Shown here one piece after another: positions 45,466-53,777 of a stretch of DNA of 64,000 nucleotides. Numbering within the stretch: position 1 is the first letter of the stretch; the number at the start of each line of letters is the position of its first letter. A model generated the notes under the pieces. The model did not search any database. It was not told the DNA's origin and saw only the letters and a list, made by a program, of their open reading frames with translations. Made by a program: the position numbers and the translations under genes. Origin of the DNA: Verrucosispora sioxanthis (GTDB taxonomy: Bacteria > Actinomycetota > Actinomycetes > Mycobacteriales > Micromonosporaceae); assembly GCF_010560025.1 (NCBI RefSeq), contig NZ_SAIY01000005.1, positions 1 through 64,000 on the forward strand, written 5' to 3'.

Positions 45466-46686
45466 TCAGCTCCGGGGACGGCGGGATCGGGCCCGCACCA
45501 CCAGGATCAGGCAGACGCTGATCAGTCCGGCGAGGACCGAACCGAGCAGCATGAACCAGAGACCCTCCCGCGCGTCGGCGCCCGGCAGGCCCTTCACGTT
45601 CGCCCCGTAGAACGCGGCGATCAGGCCGGGTGCCACGAAAACGGCCGCCAGGATTCCCACGATGGCCTGGAAGGCGCCGTCCCGGTCGGCCCGCTCCTGG
45701 GCCAACCGGAACTGCTGGCCCGAGGTGGCGTTGGCGACGAGGTCGAACGACTGCCGGACCGCCCGGCGCTGCGCCTGCGACTGGGACAGGAACCGCTCAC
45801 ACTTCTCCCTGACCAGGTCGCGGACGTCGGCGGGAATGCCAGGCTGGATCTCGATCCGGCGGACCAGGGTACGCATGGCGTCCCGGTTGAGCGCGGTGCC
45901 GTGACCGAGCAGGGCGAGATGGCGCTGCAGGCGGTGGAAGTCCGGCCCGACGAACAGGCCGCCGTCGCCGGCCGCCTGCGCCAGGAAGTAGTTTTCCCAG
46001 GTCTCCAACTCCAGGTCGACCATGTCGACGGACCACTCGATGTGCCGCACCACCGCGCGCAGGATGCGGGCCATCCGCTCCGCGCCGCCGCCGTCCGACG
46101 GCCGACCCTCGAACCGCCGGTCGGGCAGCCCCCACGTCCGGTACTTCGAGCCCTCGCCACCGGTCCGTCCGGTCCAGACGACCACGCACCAGCGCGGCGC
46201 CCAGATGATCCGGGCGTGCCGGTGATGGGCCACCGGATCGGCAGCGGCGTCGTCCTGCCGCCAGTTCACCGACGGCACCAGCACGTCGAACCAGGCGGCG
46301 CCCTCGCCGGCCAGGGCCGGCGGGACGGGCGGGACCCACTCGGCATGCCAGGGCATCGGGTCGTCGCACAACTCGTCGGCGAGCGCGGCCAGTTCGTCCA
46401 CCGCCCCGGCCGGAAGCAGGTCGGCGAGGAGCAGCCGCAACCCGGCGCTGGCCCCGGCCCCGGACTCGCCGACCTCCAGGTCCCAGCCGTCCGCGCCGGC
46501 GGCGACCATCGCGGCCAGGTCGACGCCGTCACTGATCCAGCCGGCCCCGAGCGCCTCATGCTGGAAGGTGTCCGCGTCGGGGATCGTACGGTTGCGTCGT
46601 TCGATCTCGGCTCGGGCGCCGGTGACCAGCCTCAGATCCTGGTCGTTTCGGCTGACCCGCAGTTCGCAGCTGGCCGGTGCGCTCAT
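45466..46686 (-). CDS. CorA-like membrane protein
   Basis: A 406-residue protein with a long soluble N-terminal region, a helical middle (LNRDAMRTLVRRIEI, EKCERFLSQSQAQRRAVRQS) and two C-terminal membrane helices separated by YGANVKG. This is the architecture of CorA/ZntB transporters, but the selectivity motif YGMN has become YGAN, so Mg2+ transport is not assured. The ATG overlaps the end of the glycosyltransferase gene (ATGA), so the two products are translationally coupled. Confidence 0.75.
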   Translation of the reverse strand: MSAPASCELRVSRNDQDLRLVTGARAEIERRNRTIPDADTFQHEALGAGWISDGVDLAAMVAAGADGWDLEVGESGAGASAGLRLLLADLLPAGAVDELAALADELCDDPMPWHAEWVPPVPPALAGEGAAWFDVLVPSVNWRQDDAAADPVAHHRHARIIWAPRWCVVVWTGRTGGEGSKYRTWGLPDRRFEGRPSDGGGAERMARILRAVVRHIEWSVDMVDLELETWENYFLAQAAGDGGLFVGPDFHRLQRHLALLGHGTALNRDAMRTLVRRIEIQPGIPADVRDLVREKCERFLSQSQAQRRAVRQSFDLVANATSGQQFRLAQERADRDGAFQAIVGILAAVFVAPGLIAAFYGANVKGLPGADAREGLWFMLLGSVLAGLISVCLILVVRARSRRPRS

Positions 46687-47534
46687 CCGGCGGTGACCTG
46701 ACCGGCGATCTCGGCCTGCCATTCCGGCGTCGTGAACGTGCTGATCTCCTCGGGCGAGGGCAAGGGCGTCTCCAGCTTCCGCAACTCGTCGGGATCGTCG
46801 CCGCGCAGCGTCCGCAGCGCGACCAGCCGGGCATGAGTCCACCGCCGGTAGCTCTCCCGGTTGGCCTCGAACCGGGCGGTCCGCACGGTCTGGTCCCGGT
46901 GCTGCCGGTAGAGATGGACCGGGTGCGGCACGTACCACCCCGGCGCGAACGTCGAGATGGCCAGCAGGACGTCCTGGTCCTCCATCTGGGTACCAGCCGG
47001 CCACCCACCGGCGGCGAGCAACCAGGTGCGGTCGAACATCACCGCGCCCGGATGGAAGAACAGGTTCTTGTGGTGCCGCCAGATCTCCTCCAGGCGCCCG
47101 GGTGGCACCGGACCCGGCTGGTACGGCCGGCGGGTGAAGCGGGTCAGCCGCTTGCCGTCCGGGAAGACGTCGACGCTCTCACCGAAGACGAACCTCACCT
47201 CCGGGCGGGTCCGCAACGGCTCGGAGAGCAGCGCGAGCGTGTCCGGGAAGAACTCGTCGTCGGCGTCGAGCGGCGCCACCCAGCGCCCGGTCGAGCGCAG
47301 CAGGGCCCGGTTCCGCGCCGCGCTGACGCCGAGTCGGTCCCCGTTGGCGGCAACCCGGATCCGGCCGTCGCCGGCCGCCGCCGGGAAGTCCACCTCGACC
47401 GGCCGCTCGAGGGTGCCGTCGATCTGGATCAGCCACTCCCAGTCCGGGCCGCCGTCCTGCCGGAGCAGGGACTCGTGGGCCTGGGCGAGCAGGTCAACGT
47501 GAGCCGGCAGAACAGGCGTGATGACGCTGATCAT
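46683..47534 (-). CDS. Family 2 glycosyltransferase
   Basis: A 283-residue GT2-fold protein: MISVITPVLPAH at the N-terminus, GVSAARNRALL and the DXD-type motif PLDADDEFF at about residue 90. No membrane helix. The donor and acceptor cannot be inferred. Translationally coupled to the CorA-like gene, an unusual pairing that may concern envelope glycan or membrane homeostasis. Confidence 0.88.
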   Translation of the reverse strand: MISVITPVLPAHVDLLAQAHESLLRQDGGPDWEWLIQIDGTLERPVEVDFPAAAGDGRIRVAANGDRLGVSAARNRALLRSTGRWVAPLDADDEFFPDTLALLSEPLRTRPEVRFVFGESVDVFPDGKRLTRFTRRPYQPGPVPPGRLEEIWRHHKNLFFHPGAVMFDRTWLLAAGGWPAGTQMEDQDVLLAISTFAPGWYVPHPVHLYRQHRDQTVRTARFEANRESYRRWTHARLVALRTLRGDDPDELRKLETPLPSPEEISTFTTPEWQAEIAGQVTAG

Positions 47535-47704
47535 TCCTTGATCCTAGGTGCGGTGTCCACGAACGGTCCGGCCCACGTGAGCGCCGCTGATCTTGTGCGA
47601 GGTAGATTGACGCGGCTGGTCACGGCGCGTCAACCGGATCTGCGCCGTCGCATTCGTCGTGCTCGGACTACGACTGGCCGCCGGCTGACCCCTGCGGCGT
47701 GGCC

Positions 47705-49327
47705 TCACCGCTCCTTGCGATGGTCGAGCCGGACGGCGCGCAGCACGACGTCGTTGACGTGGTGGGTGCTGATCGCTCCCGGCGGACGCGGCCGGCTCTC
47801 GTTCACGGCGACGCGCCAGTCGCCCGAGGCCGTGAGCGCGGCGGCGATCTCGTCGATGCCGACGTACGCCTGCGGGTCGTACATGCGGGTCTGCTCGCCG
47901 GGGTCCGACGGCTGCTCGAGCCAGGTCAGGTCGTGACCGACGACGAGCAGCGTCCCGCCGACGGCCACGGCGTCGAGCAGGTTGCGCAGGCCGCGCTGCT
48001 CGGGCGTGCGCTGGAACGAACCGTACTGTAGCGAGACGAGGTCGTAGGTCTCGTCTGCGTACGCGGCGGGGTCGTTGGCGTCGCGGTGCAGCGTGCGCAC
48101 GTCGAGCCCGCGACGTTCCGCTTCGGCCCGGATGCGGTCCAGTGCCCTGCCGGAGACGTCGGAGGCGGTCACCTGCCAGCCTCGTTCGGCCAGCCAGAGC
48201 GCGTCGGCTCCCTCACCCGCGCCGACGTCGAGCGCCCGCCCCGGGGGCAGGTCCGTGGCCTCCGCCACGAGGGTGCCGTTCGGGTTGGCGCTCCACACGC
48301 GTTCCTGATCCCCGTAGCGACCGTCCCACTCGATCTCGACGCCGGAGGGGCGGAGGCCCGCCGTGGTGTCCTCGGCAGCGAGGCTGAAGGCGATCTGGGC
48401 GCCGATCCAACTTCCGTTCGCGGCGGCCGGCAGGACCTGGGCGCTCGGGTCCGTCAGGTTCCCGGCGGCGAACACGCCCGGCACGCTGGTACGTCCGGTG
48501 GAGTCGACCGCGACGAGATCACCGAGTCCGCTGGGGTGAGCCGTGATGTCGATGCCCAGCCCGGCGAGCATCTCGACCCGGGGACGGAACCGGGCCCCGG
48601 TGAGGATCGCGTCGGCTGGCAGGCTGCGGCCGTCGGCGAGTTCGACGACGAGTGACCCGTCCGGGTCGGCGTCGGCCACCCGGCGCACCGCACTCTCGAC
48701 CACGGCTACCCCGGAGGCGACGAGGGTCTGCACCGCGGCCGGGTCGATCCCCGTCGCGTCATGCAGCACCACGGTCAACCGGTCGGTCAGGTGCCGCATC
48801 AGCTGGGTCGGGTGCAGTCCCATCGGCGTCGTGACGATCTGCACGACCCGCAGGTCGCGGACCTCCCAGCCATGGCAGAACGGACAGTTGAACACCTGAG
48901 CGCCCCAACGCTCGGCGAGACCCTCGATGTCGGGAAGCTCGTCAACGATGCCGGTCGCGGCCAGTACCCGGCGGGCGACGAGACCGTGCCCGCCCGAGAG
49001 GGCGAGGTGGAATCCGTCCTCCTCTTGCCGCACCGCCAGGACACGACCGGTGAGGACGTTGCCACCATAGCTACGGACCTCTTCGCGCCCGATGGCCCGC
49101 ATCTCCTCGGGCGGGGTGCCCTCGCGTCCGAGGTAGCCGTGCATGTGCGCGGCCGGCGCGTTCCGCGGGGTGCCGTCGTCGACGACGATGACCGAGCGTC
49201 GCTGACGGGCGAGTTGCAGGGCGGCCGCCAGACCGGCCGCCGAGCCGCCGATGACGGCAACGTCGCACCGGCGGACGACGCGCTGGTGGGGTGGGTGGTC
49301 GGAGGCTTCGTGAGCGTGGTTCGTCAT
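47705..49327 (-). CDS. Flavin-dependent oxidoreductase (TrxR-like) fused to a class I methyltransferase
   Basis: A 540-residue two-domain protein. Residues about 20-315 are a thioredoxin-reductase-like flavoprotein: FAD loop VIGGSAAGLAAALQLA, redox-type CPFC in NCPFCHGWE, and the second FAD motif GVFAAGNLTDPS. Residues about 335-540 are a Rossmann methyltransferase: RALDVGAGEGADALWLAERG and DLVSLQYGSFQRTP. Both halves are intact in one frame. Such fusions are known in actinomycetes; the joint substrate is unknown, and a dithiol-containing small molecule is a reasonable guess. The divergent XRE-cupin regulator probably controls it. Confidence 0.88.
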   Translation of the reverse strand: MTNHAHEASDHPPHQRVVRRCDVAVIGGSAAGLAAALQLARQRRSVIVVDDGTPRNAPAAHMHGYLGREGTPPEEMRAIGREEVRSYGGNVLTGRVLAVRQEEDGFHLALSGGHGLVARRVLAATGIVDELPDIEGLAERWGAQVFNCPFCHGWEVRDLRVVQIVTTPMGLHPTQLMRHLTDRLTVVLHDATGIDPAAVQTLVASGVAVVESAVRRVADADPDGSLVVELADGRSLPADAILTGARFRPRVEMLAGLGIDITAHPSGLGDLVAVDSTGRTSVPGVFAAGNLTDPSAQVLPAAANGSWIGAQIAFSLAAEDTTAGLRPSGVEIEWDGRYGDQERVWSANPNGTLVAEATDLPPGRALDVGAGEGADALWLAERGWQVTASDVSGRALDRIRAEAERRGLDVRTLHRDANDPAAYADETYDLVSLQYGSFQRTPEQRGLRNLLDAVAVGGTLLVVGHDLTWLEQPSDPGEQTRMYDPQAYVGIDEIAAALTASGDWRVAVNESRPRPPGAISTHHVNDVVLRAVRLDHRKER

Positions 49328-49368
49328 GCGTCAAGCGTAGGAACACCTGGCGCAGACTGAAAGACGGT

Positions 49369-49383
49369 TTGCGGAATTCGCAA
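49369..49383. promoter_or_regulatory. Inverted repeat between oxidoreductase-methyltransferase and XRE-cupin genes
   Basis: TTGCG-GAATT-CGCAA is a perfect 5+5+5 repeat ending 20 bases before the regulator start and beginning 42 bases from the oxidoreductase start. It is the best candidate operator for the adjacent regulator. Confidence 0.5.
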
Positions 49384-49402
49384 GGCGTGGCATGCTGGGG
49401 GT

Positions 49403-49960
49403 ATGACCGACCGCAGTGACGTGGAGCATCTGGCGCGCACCCGGCTGCGAAGCATCCGCACCACGCTCGGCTACTCCCTCGACGAACTCGCCGAACGCAC
49501 CAACCTCAGCCCGTCGACGATCAGCCGGGTCGAAACGGGCAAGCGCACACTCAGCCTCGACGTGCTGGTGCCGCTGGCCAACGCGCTACAGATCAGCCTC
49601 GACGTCCTGTTCGAGGCGACCAGCGACGAGGACGTGGTGATCCGTCCCGTGCAGCACCGTTCGGGTTCGCGCACCACCTGGCCGCTGAGCCGCGTCGACG
49701 GACGCACCATGGCGATGAAGGTCCGGTTAGAGCCCGAGGCGACGATGCCGGCCCAGCGGGTCCATCCCGGGTACGACTGGTTCCTGGTCCTCGACGGCAG
49801 GGTGCTGCTGTGGCTCGGCGAGCGGCGGATCGAGGTCGGAAAGGGCGAAGCGGCCGAGTTCTCGACGATGACGCCCCACTCGATGACAGCGCTCGACGAG
49901 CCGGCCGAGCTGATCATGATCTTCGACCGCGAGGGCCAGCGCGCACATCTGCACCAGTGA
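49403..49960 (+). CDS. XRE regulator with cupin domain
   Basis: A 185-residue regulator: XRE helix-turn-helix at about residues 12-68 (YSLDELAERTNLSPSTISRV) and a cupin barrel at about 95-180 (HPGYDWFLVLDGRVLLWLG, FSTMTPHSM). The cupin would bind a small ligand or metal. Divergent from the oxidoreductase-methyltransferase fusion, which it probably controls through the inverted repeat in the gap. Confidence 0.9.
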   Translation: MTDRSDVEHLARTRLRSIRTTLGYSLDELAERTNLSPSTISRVETGKRTLSLDVLVPLANALQISLDVLFEATSDEDVVIRPVQHRSGSRTTWPLSRVDGRTMAMKVRLEPEATMPAQRVHPGYDWFLVLDGRVLLWLGERRIEVGKGEAAEFSTMTPHSMTALDEPAELIMIFDREGQRAHLHQ

Positions 49961-49989
49961 GCGCGAACCGGGCAGGGGGGTGCCTCGCG

Positions 49990-50184
49990 TCAGCTAAGCC
50001 CCAGATTGTGCTGTTCGAGGGCGGCCTCGATGATGTCCAGTGCCTTCGGCCCCACGCCGTGCAACCTGGCGAGCTCCGCACGGGGCGCACCGGCGAGCTG
50101 GCGTAGGGCCGTGTAGCCGGCGGCGTTCAGCGCCCGCGTCGCGGGTGCGCCGATCTTCGGCAGGGCGTCAAGGGACGATTCCAC
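49990..50184 (-). CDS. Small helix-hairpin-helix protein
   Basis: A 64-residue protein with two helix-hairpin-helix motifs: LPKIGAPATRALNAAGYTAL and LARLHGVGPKALDIIEAAL. Both have the GxG/GxGP-like turn typical of sequence-nonspecific DNA binding. Small proteins of this type are widespread in actinobacteria and have no assigned function. Convergent with the XRE-cupin gene. Confidence 0.8.
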   Translation of the reverse strand: MESSLDALPKIGAPATRALNAAGYTALRQLAGAPRAELARLHGVGPKALDIIEAALEQHNLGLS

Positions 50185-50364
50185 CGCTCGATGCTAGACC
50201 GCCGATCCCACTCGGGATCGACCCGTCGCGGCAATCCGGACACGGTTCTGCGGCAGCCGTGCGCCCCGAACCGGAACCCCGCATCGACGACCATGGCGAA
50301 GGTGCCGGTCGGAACGCCAACCTGGCCGGCGTCGCCCAGGCCGGAATGCGGTCGATTCCGGGCC

Positions 50365-50991
50365 TCACGCCAGGTGCTGGGTGTCGTTGAGTTGGACGAT
50401 CCAGCGGTTATGAAAGTAATCGTCCTCGCGCAGGTGGGTGATGCCGCCAGCAGAGAAGCGGATGCCCACCAGACCCGCCGCGCCGATGGGCATGCCGATC
50501 CAGGCCGCGAGCAGGAACGTGGCCGTTCCCCCGTGGGTCACCACAACCTGATGCTCCACCTTCGACCGTAGGATCCCCTCCAGCGCGGCGTAGGCCCGTA
50601 CGGCCAGCTCCCATTTCGTCTCCGCGCCGGATATGCCCTCGTCATGACGCATCCGCTCACCGGTGGCGGGCGGCGGCACGAACCGTCCGTCCAGCCACGC
50701 CTGCGGGCGTCCTCCGGCTTCACCGTACAATTTCTCACGGAGGTCGGCGTCCAGCACCACGCTCGATCCGAGCCGTTCACCGATCGTCTCCGCTGTCCGC
50801 CGGGCACGTAGCAAGTCGGACGAGAACACCTCGACGCCGGCAGCAGACCACAACCGGTCGGCGAGCACCTGCGCGATCAGGTCAGCGTGCGCGCGGCCCC
50901 GGGCAGTCAGGTCAGAGTCGAACCACCCACCGACCAGTCCATCGACGTGGTGTGTCGCCTCTGGGTGCGTCACGACGTACAGGTCCCTCAC
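50365..50991 (-). CDS. Histidine phosphatase superfamily protein with THPE variant motif
   Basis: A 208-residue phosphoglycerate-mutase-fold protein. The usual RHGE motif reads THPE (VVTHPEATHH), so the first Arg is Thr and the Gly is Pro, while the catalytic His is kept. Other active-site elements are present: FSSDLLRARRTAE and the second His in VVTHGGTATF. The GTG start follows AGGAGG. I recall this THPEA variant as a recurring subgroup, so it may be a functional variant and not a dead enzyme. Confidence 0.82.
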   Translation of the reverse strand: MRDLYVVTHPEATHHVDGLVGGWFDSDLTARGRAHADLIAQVLADRLWSAAGVEVFSSDLLRARRTAETIGERLGSSVVLDADLREKLYGEAGGRPQAWLDGRFVPPPATGERMRHDEGISGAETKWELAVRAYAALEGILRSKVEHQVVVTHGGTATFLLAAWIGMPIGAAGLVGIRFSAGGITHLREDDYFHNRWIVQLNDTQHLA

Positions 50992-51142
50992 TCGGCCTCC
51001 TGCTCCGCATCAGGGGATTTCTGCCCCATCCCGACGTCCGGCGCTATCCAGAATCCCACCCCTCCGGTAGCCGCCGACCGGTCCCCCGCGACCGCGCCGG
51101 CCGGATGAACCGCCAACTGTGCCCTTGCACCGCTGTCGTCAG

Positions 51143-52099
51143 ATGGGTGGTGTGGCTGACGACATCGAACAACGGCTGGCTTCGGCCGCCGAAGCGCTCC
51201 GTGAGTACGAGATGACCACCCGGCGTAGTGCGGAACTGCGCCGGCGCACGGAGGAGATGACCGCGCAGCTCGCCGCGTTGCGCGCACGGCACGCCCGCGA
51301 GCGGGAGGACGTCGAGCGGTTGGAGGGTCTGTCCCTGACCCGGGTGCTGGTCTCGTTGCGCGGTGCCCGTGGCGACACGCTGGCGCGTGAACGTGCGGAG
51401 GCCGAGGCCGCGCGCTATCGGGTGGCCGAGGCCGAGGGCCGGCTTGAGGCGATACGGCGGGAGCACAGCGCGGCGGAGGCGCGGCTGCGTCGGCTCGCCG
51501 GGGCGCCGAACACCTATGCCGCCGTACTCGACGACAAGGAGCGATACCTGGCCGACTCCGGGGATCCGCGCCGTGCGCCACTGTTGGAGCTGGCTGCCGA
51601 GCGGGGCCGGCTCACTAGTGAGACGCATGAGGTGACCGAGGCCATGCAGGCCGCGCACACCGCTTCGCGCGCCCTGTCTCAGGTACGGGACAAGCTCGGT
51701 AATGCGTCCGGTTGGTCAACCTATGACACGTTTCTCGGCGGCGGTGCGATCAGCAGCGCGATCAAACACTCTCGGCTGGACGAGGCGGCACAGGCCGCAG
51801 CCTACGCCGATCGTTGCCTCGCCGTGCTGCGCACCGAACTCGCCGACGTCCCAGGGGTGACGCTGACGGCTCCGCAGCTGGCAGTCGACGGCCTGACCCG
51901 GTTCGTCGACGTCTGGTTCGACAACATCTTCACCGACCTCGCGGTACGAGATCGAATCAAGCAAGCCGAGCAGAACATCGCCCGGTCCATGCACCTGGTA
52001 CGCGACGTGCAAGCCCGGCTGGAGCAACGGGCAGCCCAGGTACGCGCCAGACTCGCCACCATCGACACCGAACGCCGCGAACTCCTCACCCAACAGTAG
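51143..52099 (+). CDS. Coiled-coil protein of unknown function
   Basis: A 318-residue, highly charged protein that is almost wholly helical in its first and last thirds: heptads in SAELRRRTEEMTAQLAALRA, in LARERAEAEAARYRVAEAEG and again in RDRIKQAEQNIARSMHLVRD. The middle has a globular segment around WSTYDTFLGGGAISSAIKHS and LTRFVDVWFDNIFTDLAVRD. No signal peptide or membrane segment. I do not recognise the family. The start is uncertain between ATG 51143, GTG 51119 and GTG 51152; none has a clear ribosome site. Confidence 0.7.
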   Translation: MGGVADDIEQRLASAAEALREYEMTTRRSAELRRRTEEMTAQLAALRARHAREREDVERLEGLSLTRVLVSLRGARGDTLARERAEAEAARYRVAEAEGRLEAIRREHSAAEARLRRLAGAPNTYAAVLDDKERYLADSGDPRRAPLLELAAERGRLTSETHEVTEAMQAAHTASRALSQVRDKLGNASGWSTYDTFLGGGAISSAIKHSRLDEAAQAAAYADRCLAVLRTELADVPGVTLTAPQLAVDGLTRFVDVWFDNIFTDLAVRDRIKQAEQNIARSMHLVRDVQARLEQRAAQVRARLATIDTERRELLTQQ

Positions 52100-52151
52100 G
52101 CGGCTCGGCGCACCCGACGGCTTCCTGACCGGCAGCTACCTTCGGTGTCGC

Positions 52152-52439
52152 TCAGCGCGAGGCGATCGCTTGAGACCCGTACCGTTCGGCCGCGCGCGCC
52201 TTGGCCTTGGCCGCCTCCACTTCGCGGTCACGGGGAGGCGCCTTCGTCACGAGGCTGTCCAGCAGTGTCCGGGTGGCTGCCGTGACGGCGCGGACCGCCT
52301 CACCGAACGCCTCCTCGTTGGCCGCTGAGGGCCGGGTCGTGCCGCTGACCTTGCGCACGTACTGGAGGGCGGCGGCTTCGATCTCATCGTCGGTCACCGG
52401 CGGTTCGAAGTTGTGAAGCACGCGTATGTTTCTGCACAT
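52152..52439 (-). CDS. DUF2277 family protein
   Basis: A 95-residue protein beginning MCRNIRVLHNFEPPVTDDEI and continuing AALQYVRKVSGTTRPS, the signature of DUF2277, a small family of unknown function common in actinobacteria. The conserved Cys and His near the start could bind metal. It ends with a lysine- and alanine-rich tail. The start was chosen at the conserved MCRNIR. Confidence 0.92.
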   Translation of the reverse strand: MCRNIRVLHNFEPPVTDDEIEAAALQYVRKVSGTTRPSAANEEAFGEAVRAVTAATRTLLDSLVTKAPPRDREVEAAKAKARAAERYGSQAIASR

Positions 52440-52702
52440 GCCCCTACCATGCCACGCAGCTCCACCTGGCCAGCATGCCGAGCTGGCTTTCACCCGAGCC
52501 ACCTGAGGTGAACCACGTGGATGAGGAAACCGCGTCGGCTCGACAGAGCGGGTAACCCCGAGACCTCTACGGCCAGGCACACCCGATCAGGTAAGTCTTG
52601 AGCTTCTAGTCGCGGTCGGCGATTCCCAGCGCCCTGGCCCACTATCGTCGGCCGTTGGCGGGTGGACGTCCGAAACCGCAGGTGCAGAGAGGCGAAAGTG
52701 AC

Positions 52703-53134
52703 ATGGCCGATGCCGTTCGTAGCGGGGACATCGACGGGCTCACCTTCATCAACCCGAAGGGCCTCTATGATCCACGGCCGAACGCCTATTCGCATCTCGC
52801 GGTGTTTCCGGCCGGCTGGCGGATGATCCTTCCGGCGGGCCAGGGCGGGGAGACCGAGGACGGCGTCCTGTCGGACGACTTCGAGACGCAGCTCAGGCAG
52901 GCGCTGACGAACACGCAGACGGTGCTCGCCGCCGCCGGCGCCGCGATGTCGGACGTGGCCAAGTTCAACCTTCTCATCGTCGATCACGACGAGGACAAGT
53001 TCGGGGTGGTGAAGCAGGAGTTCGCTCGGGTGTGGGGTGACCGTAAGCCGGCCTGGACCCTGATCCCGGTACCCGCGCTGGCGCTGCCCGGCATGCTGGT
53101 GGAGATCGACGTTATCGCTGTCGTGCCGCAGTGA
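52703..53134 (+). CDS. RidA-family protein
   Basis: A 143-residue chorismate-mutase-like trimer protein of the Rid superfamily: LTFINPKGLYDP, TQLRQALTNTQTVLAAAGAA and MLVEIDVIAVVP. Canonical RidA deaminates reactive imines with an Arg in the PARxxVEV segment. The equivalent stretch here is PAWTLIPVPAL, with Trp in the Arg position, so classical imine hydrolysis is doubtful and it may belong to a Rid subgroup of unknown function. The ATG follows GAGAGGCG. Confidence 0.85.
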   Translation: MADAVRSGDIDGLTFINPKGLYDPRPNAYSHLAVFPAGWRMILPAGQGGETEDGVLSDDFETQLRQALTNTQTVLAAAGAAMSDVAKFNLLIVDHDEDKFGVVKQEFARVWGDRKPAWTLIPVPALALPGMLVEIDVIAVVPQ

Positions 53135-53289
53135 GGTGGCGCTCCACCAGCCACGACGCGGAGGCGCTGATCAGAAACCTCGTCGCTCGGCCCGCCGACG
53201 GCCACTGCCGGCCGCGGTCTGGTGTCGGATCGGAAACGGCGTGGGTACGCGAGGGAACGTTTCCCATCGCTGTCCGCTAGCGTGTCGCC

Positions 53290-53697
53290 GTGACCGAGAC
53301 AGCACGGCTGATCAGTAGGAGTTGCACGACTGGATGGGGCGATTGGATCCATGGTGAGCTGTGGTTGCTGCCACGTCATCTGGTGCGACGCCGGCTGACC
53401 CTTCGTGAGTCACGAGCCAACAAGAACGGCCGTACCGTCCCCGTCCCGCTGCCCGAGGTGCCGGCGTCGTCCTTGGCTCTGCGAGACATCACGTCCGCGC
53501 ACCGGACCAACAAGGTGATCCCACTCGATGAGGTAGCTGAGGCCCGGCTTCACCGCGGGATCCTGACGGATCGGCTGGCGCTGAAGATGGGTGACGGCAG
53601 CCGCCACAAGTTGCTGTGGCTGAAGGTTGATCCGGCACACGAGATCCTCGACACCACACTGGGGCACCTTCTAGGTGCCCGCTTCACGCGAGATTGA
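53290..53697 (+). CDS. Small protein with possible PH-like/GRAM-like fold
   Basis: A 135-residue protein with a strand-rich pattern: WIHGELWLLPRHLVRRRLTL, IPLDEVAEARLHRGILTDRL and ALKMGDGSRHKLLWLKVDP. The order (basic strand pair, VIPLDEV, LALKMGDG, LWLKV) resembles short bacterial PH-like or GRAM-like domains, but I cannot confirm it. No signal peptide. The GTG start is in the usual position; no neighbour suggests a role. Confidence 0.6.
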   Translation: MTETARLISRSCTTGWGDWIHGELWLLPRHLVRRRLTLRESRANKNGRTVPVPLPEVPASSLALRDITSAHRTNKVIPLDEVAEARLHRGILTDRLALKMGDGSRHKLLWLKVDPAHEILDTTLGHLLGARFTRD

Positions 53698-53719
53698 GCC
53701 GAAGCGCGGGCCCCTGAAC

Positions 53720-53758
53720 CGCCCCGGATCTTGTATAGACTCCACAGAACCCGGGGCG
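53720..53758. terminator. Hairpin between convergent genes
   Basis: CGCCCCGG (53720-53727) and CCGGGGCG (53751-53758) can pair across a 23-base loop in the 80-base gap between the PH-like gene and the epoxide hydrolase gene. Confidence 0.5.
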
Positions 53759-53777
53759 CTTCAGATCTCCTGCTGCG

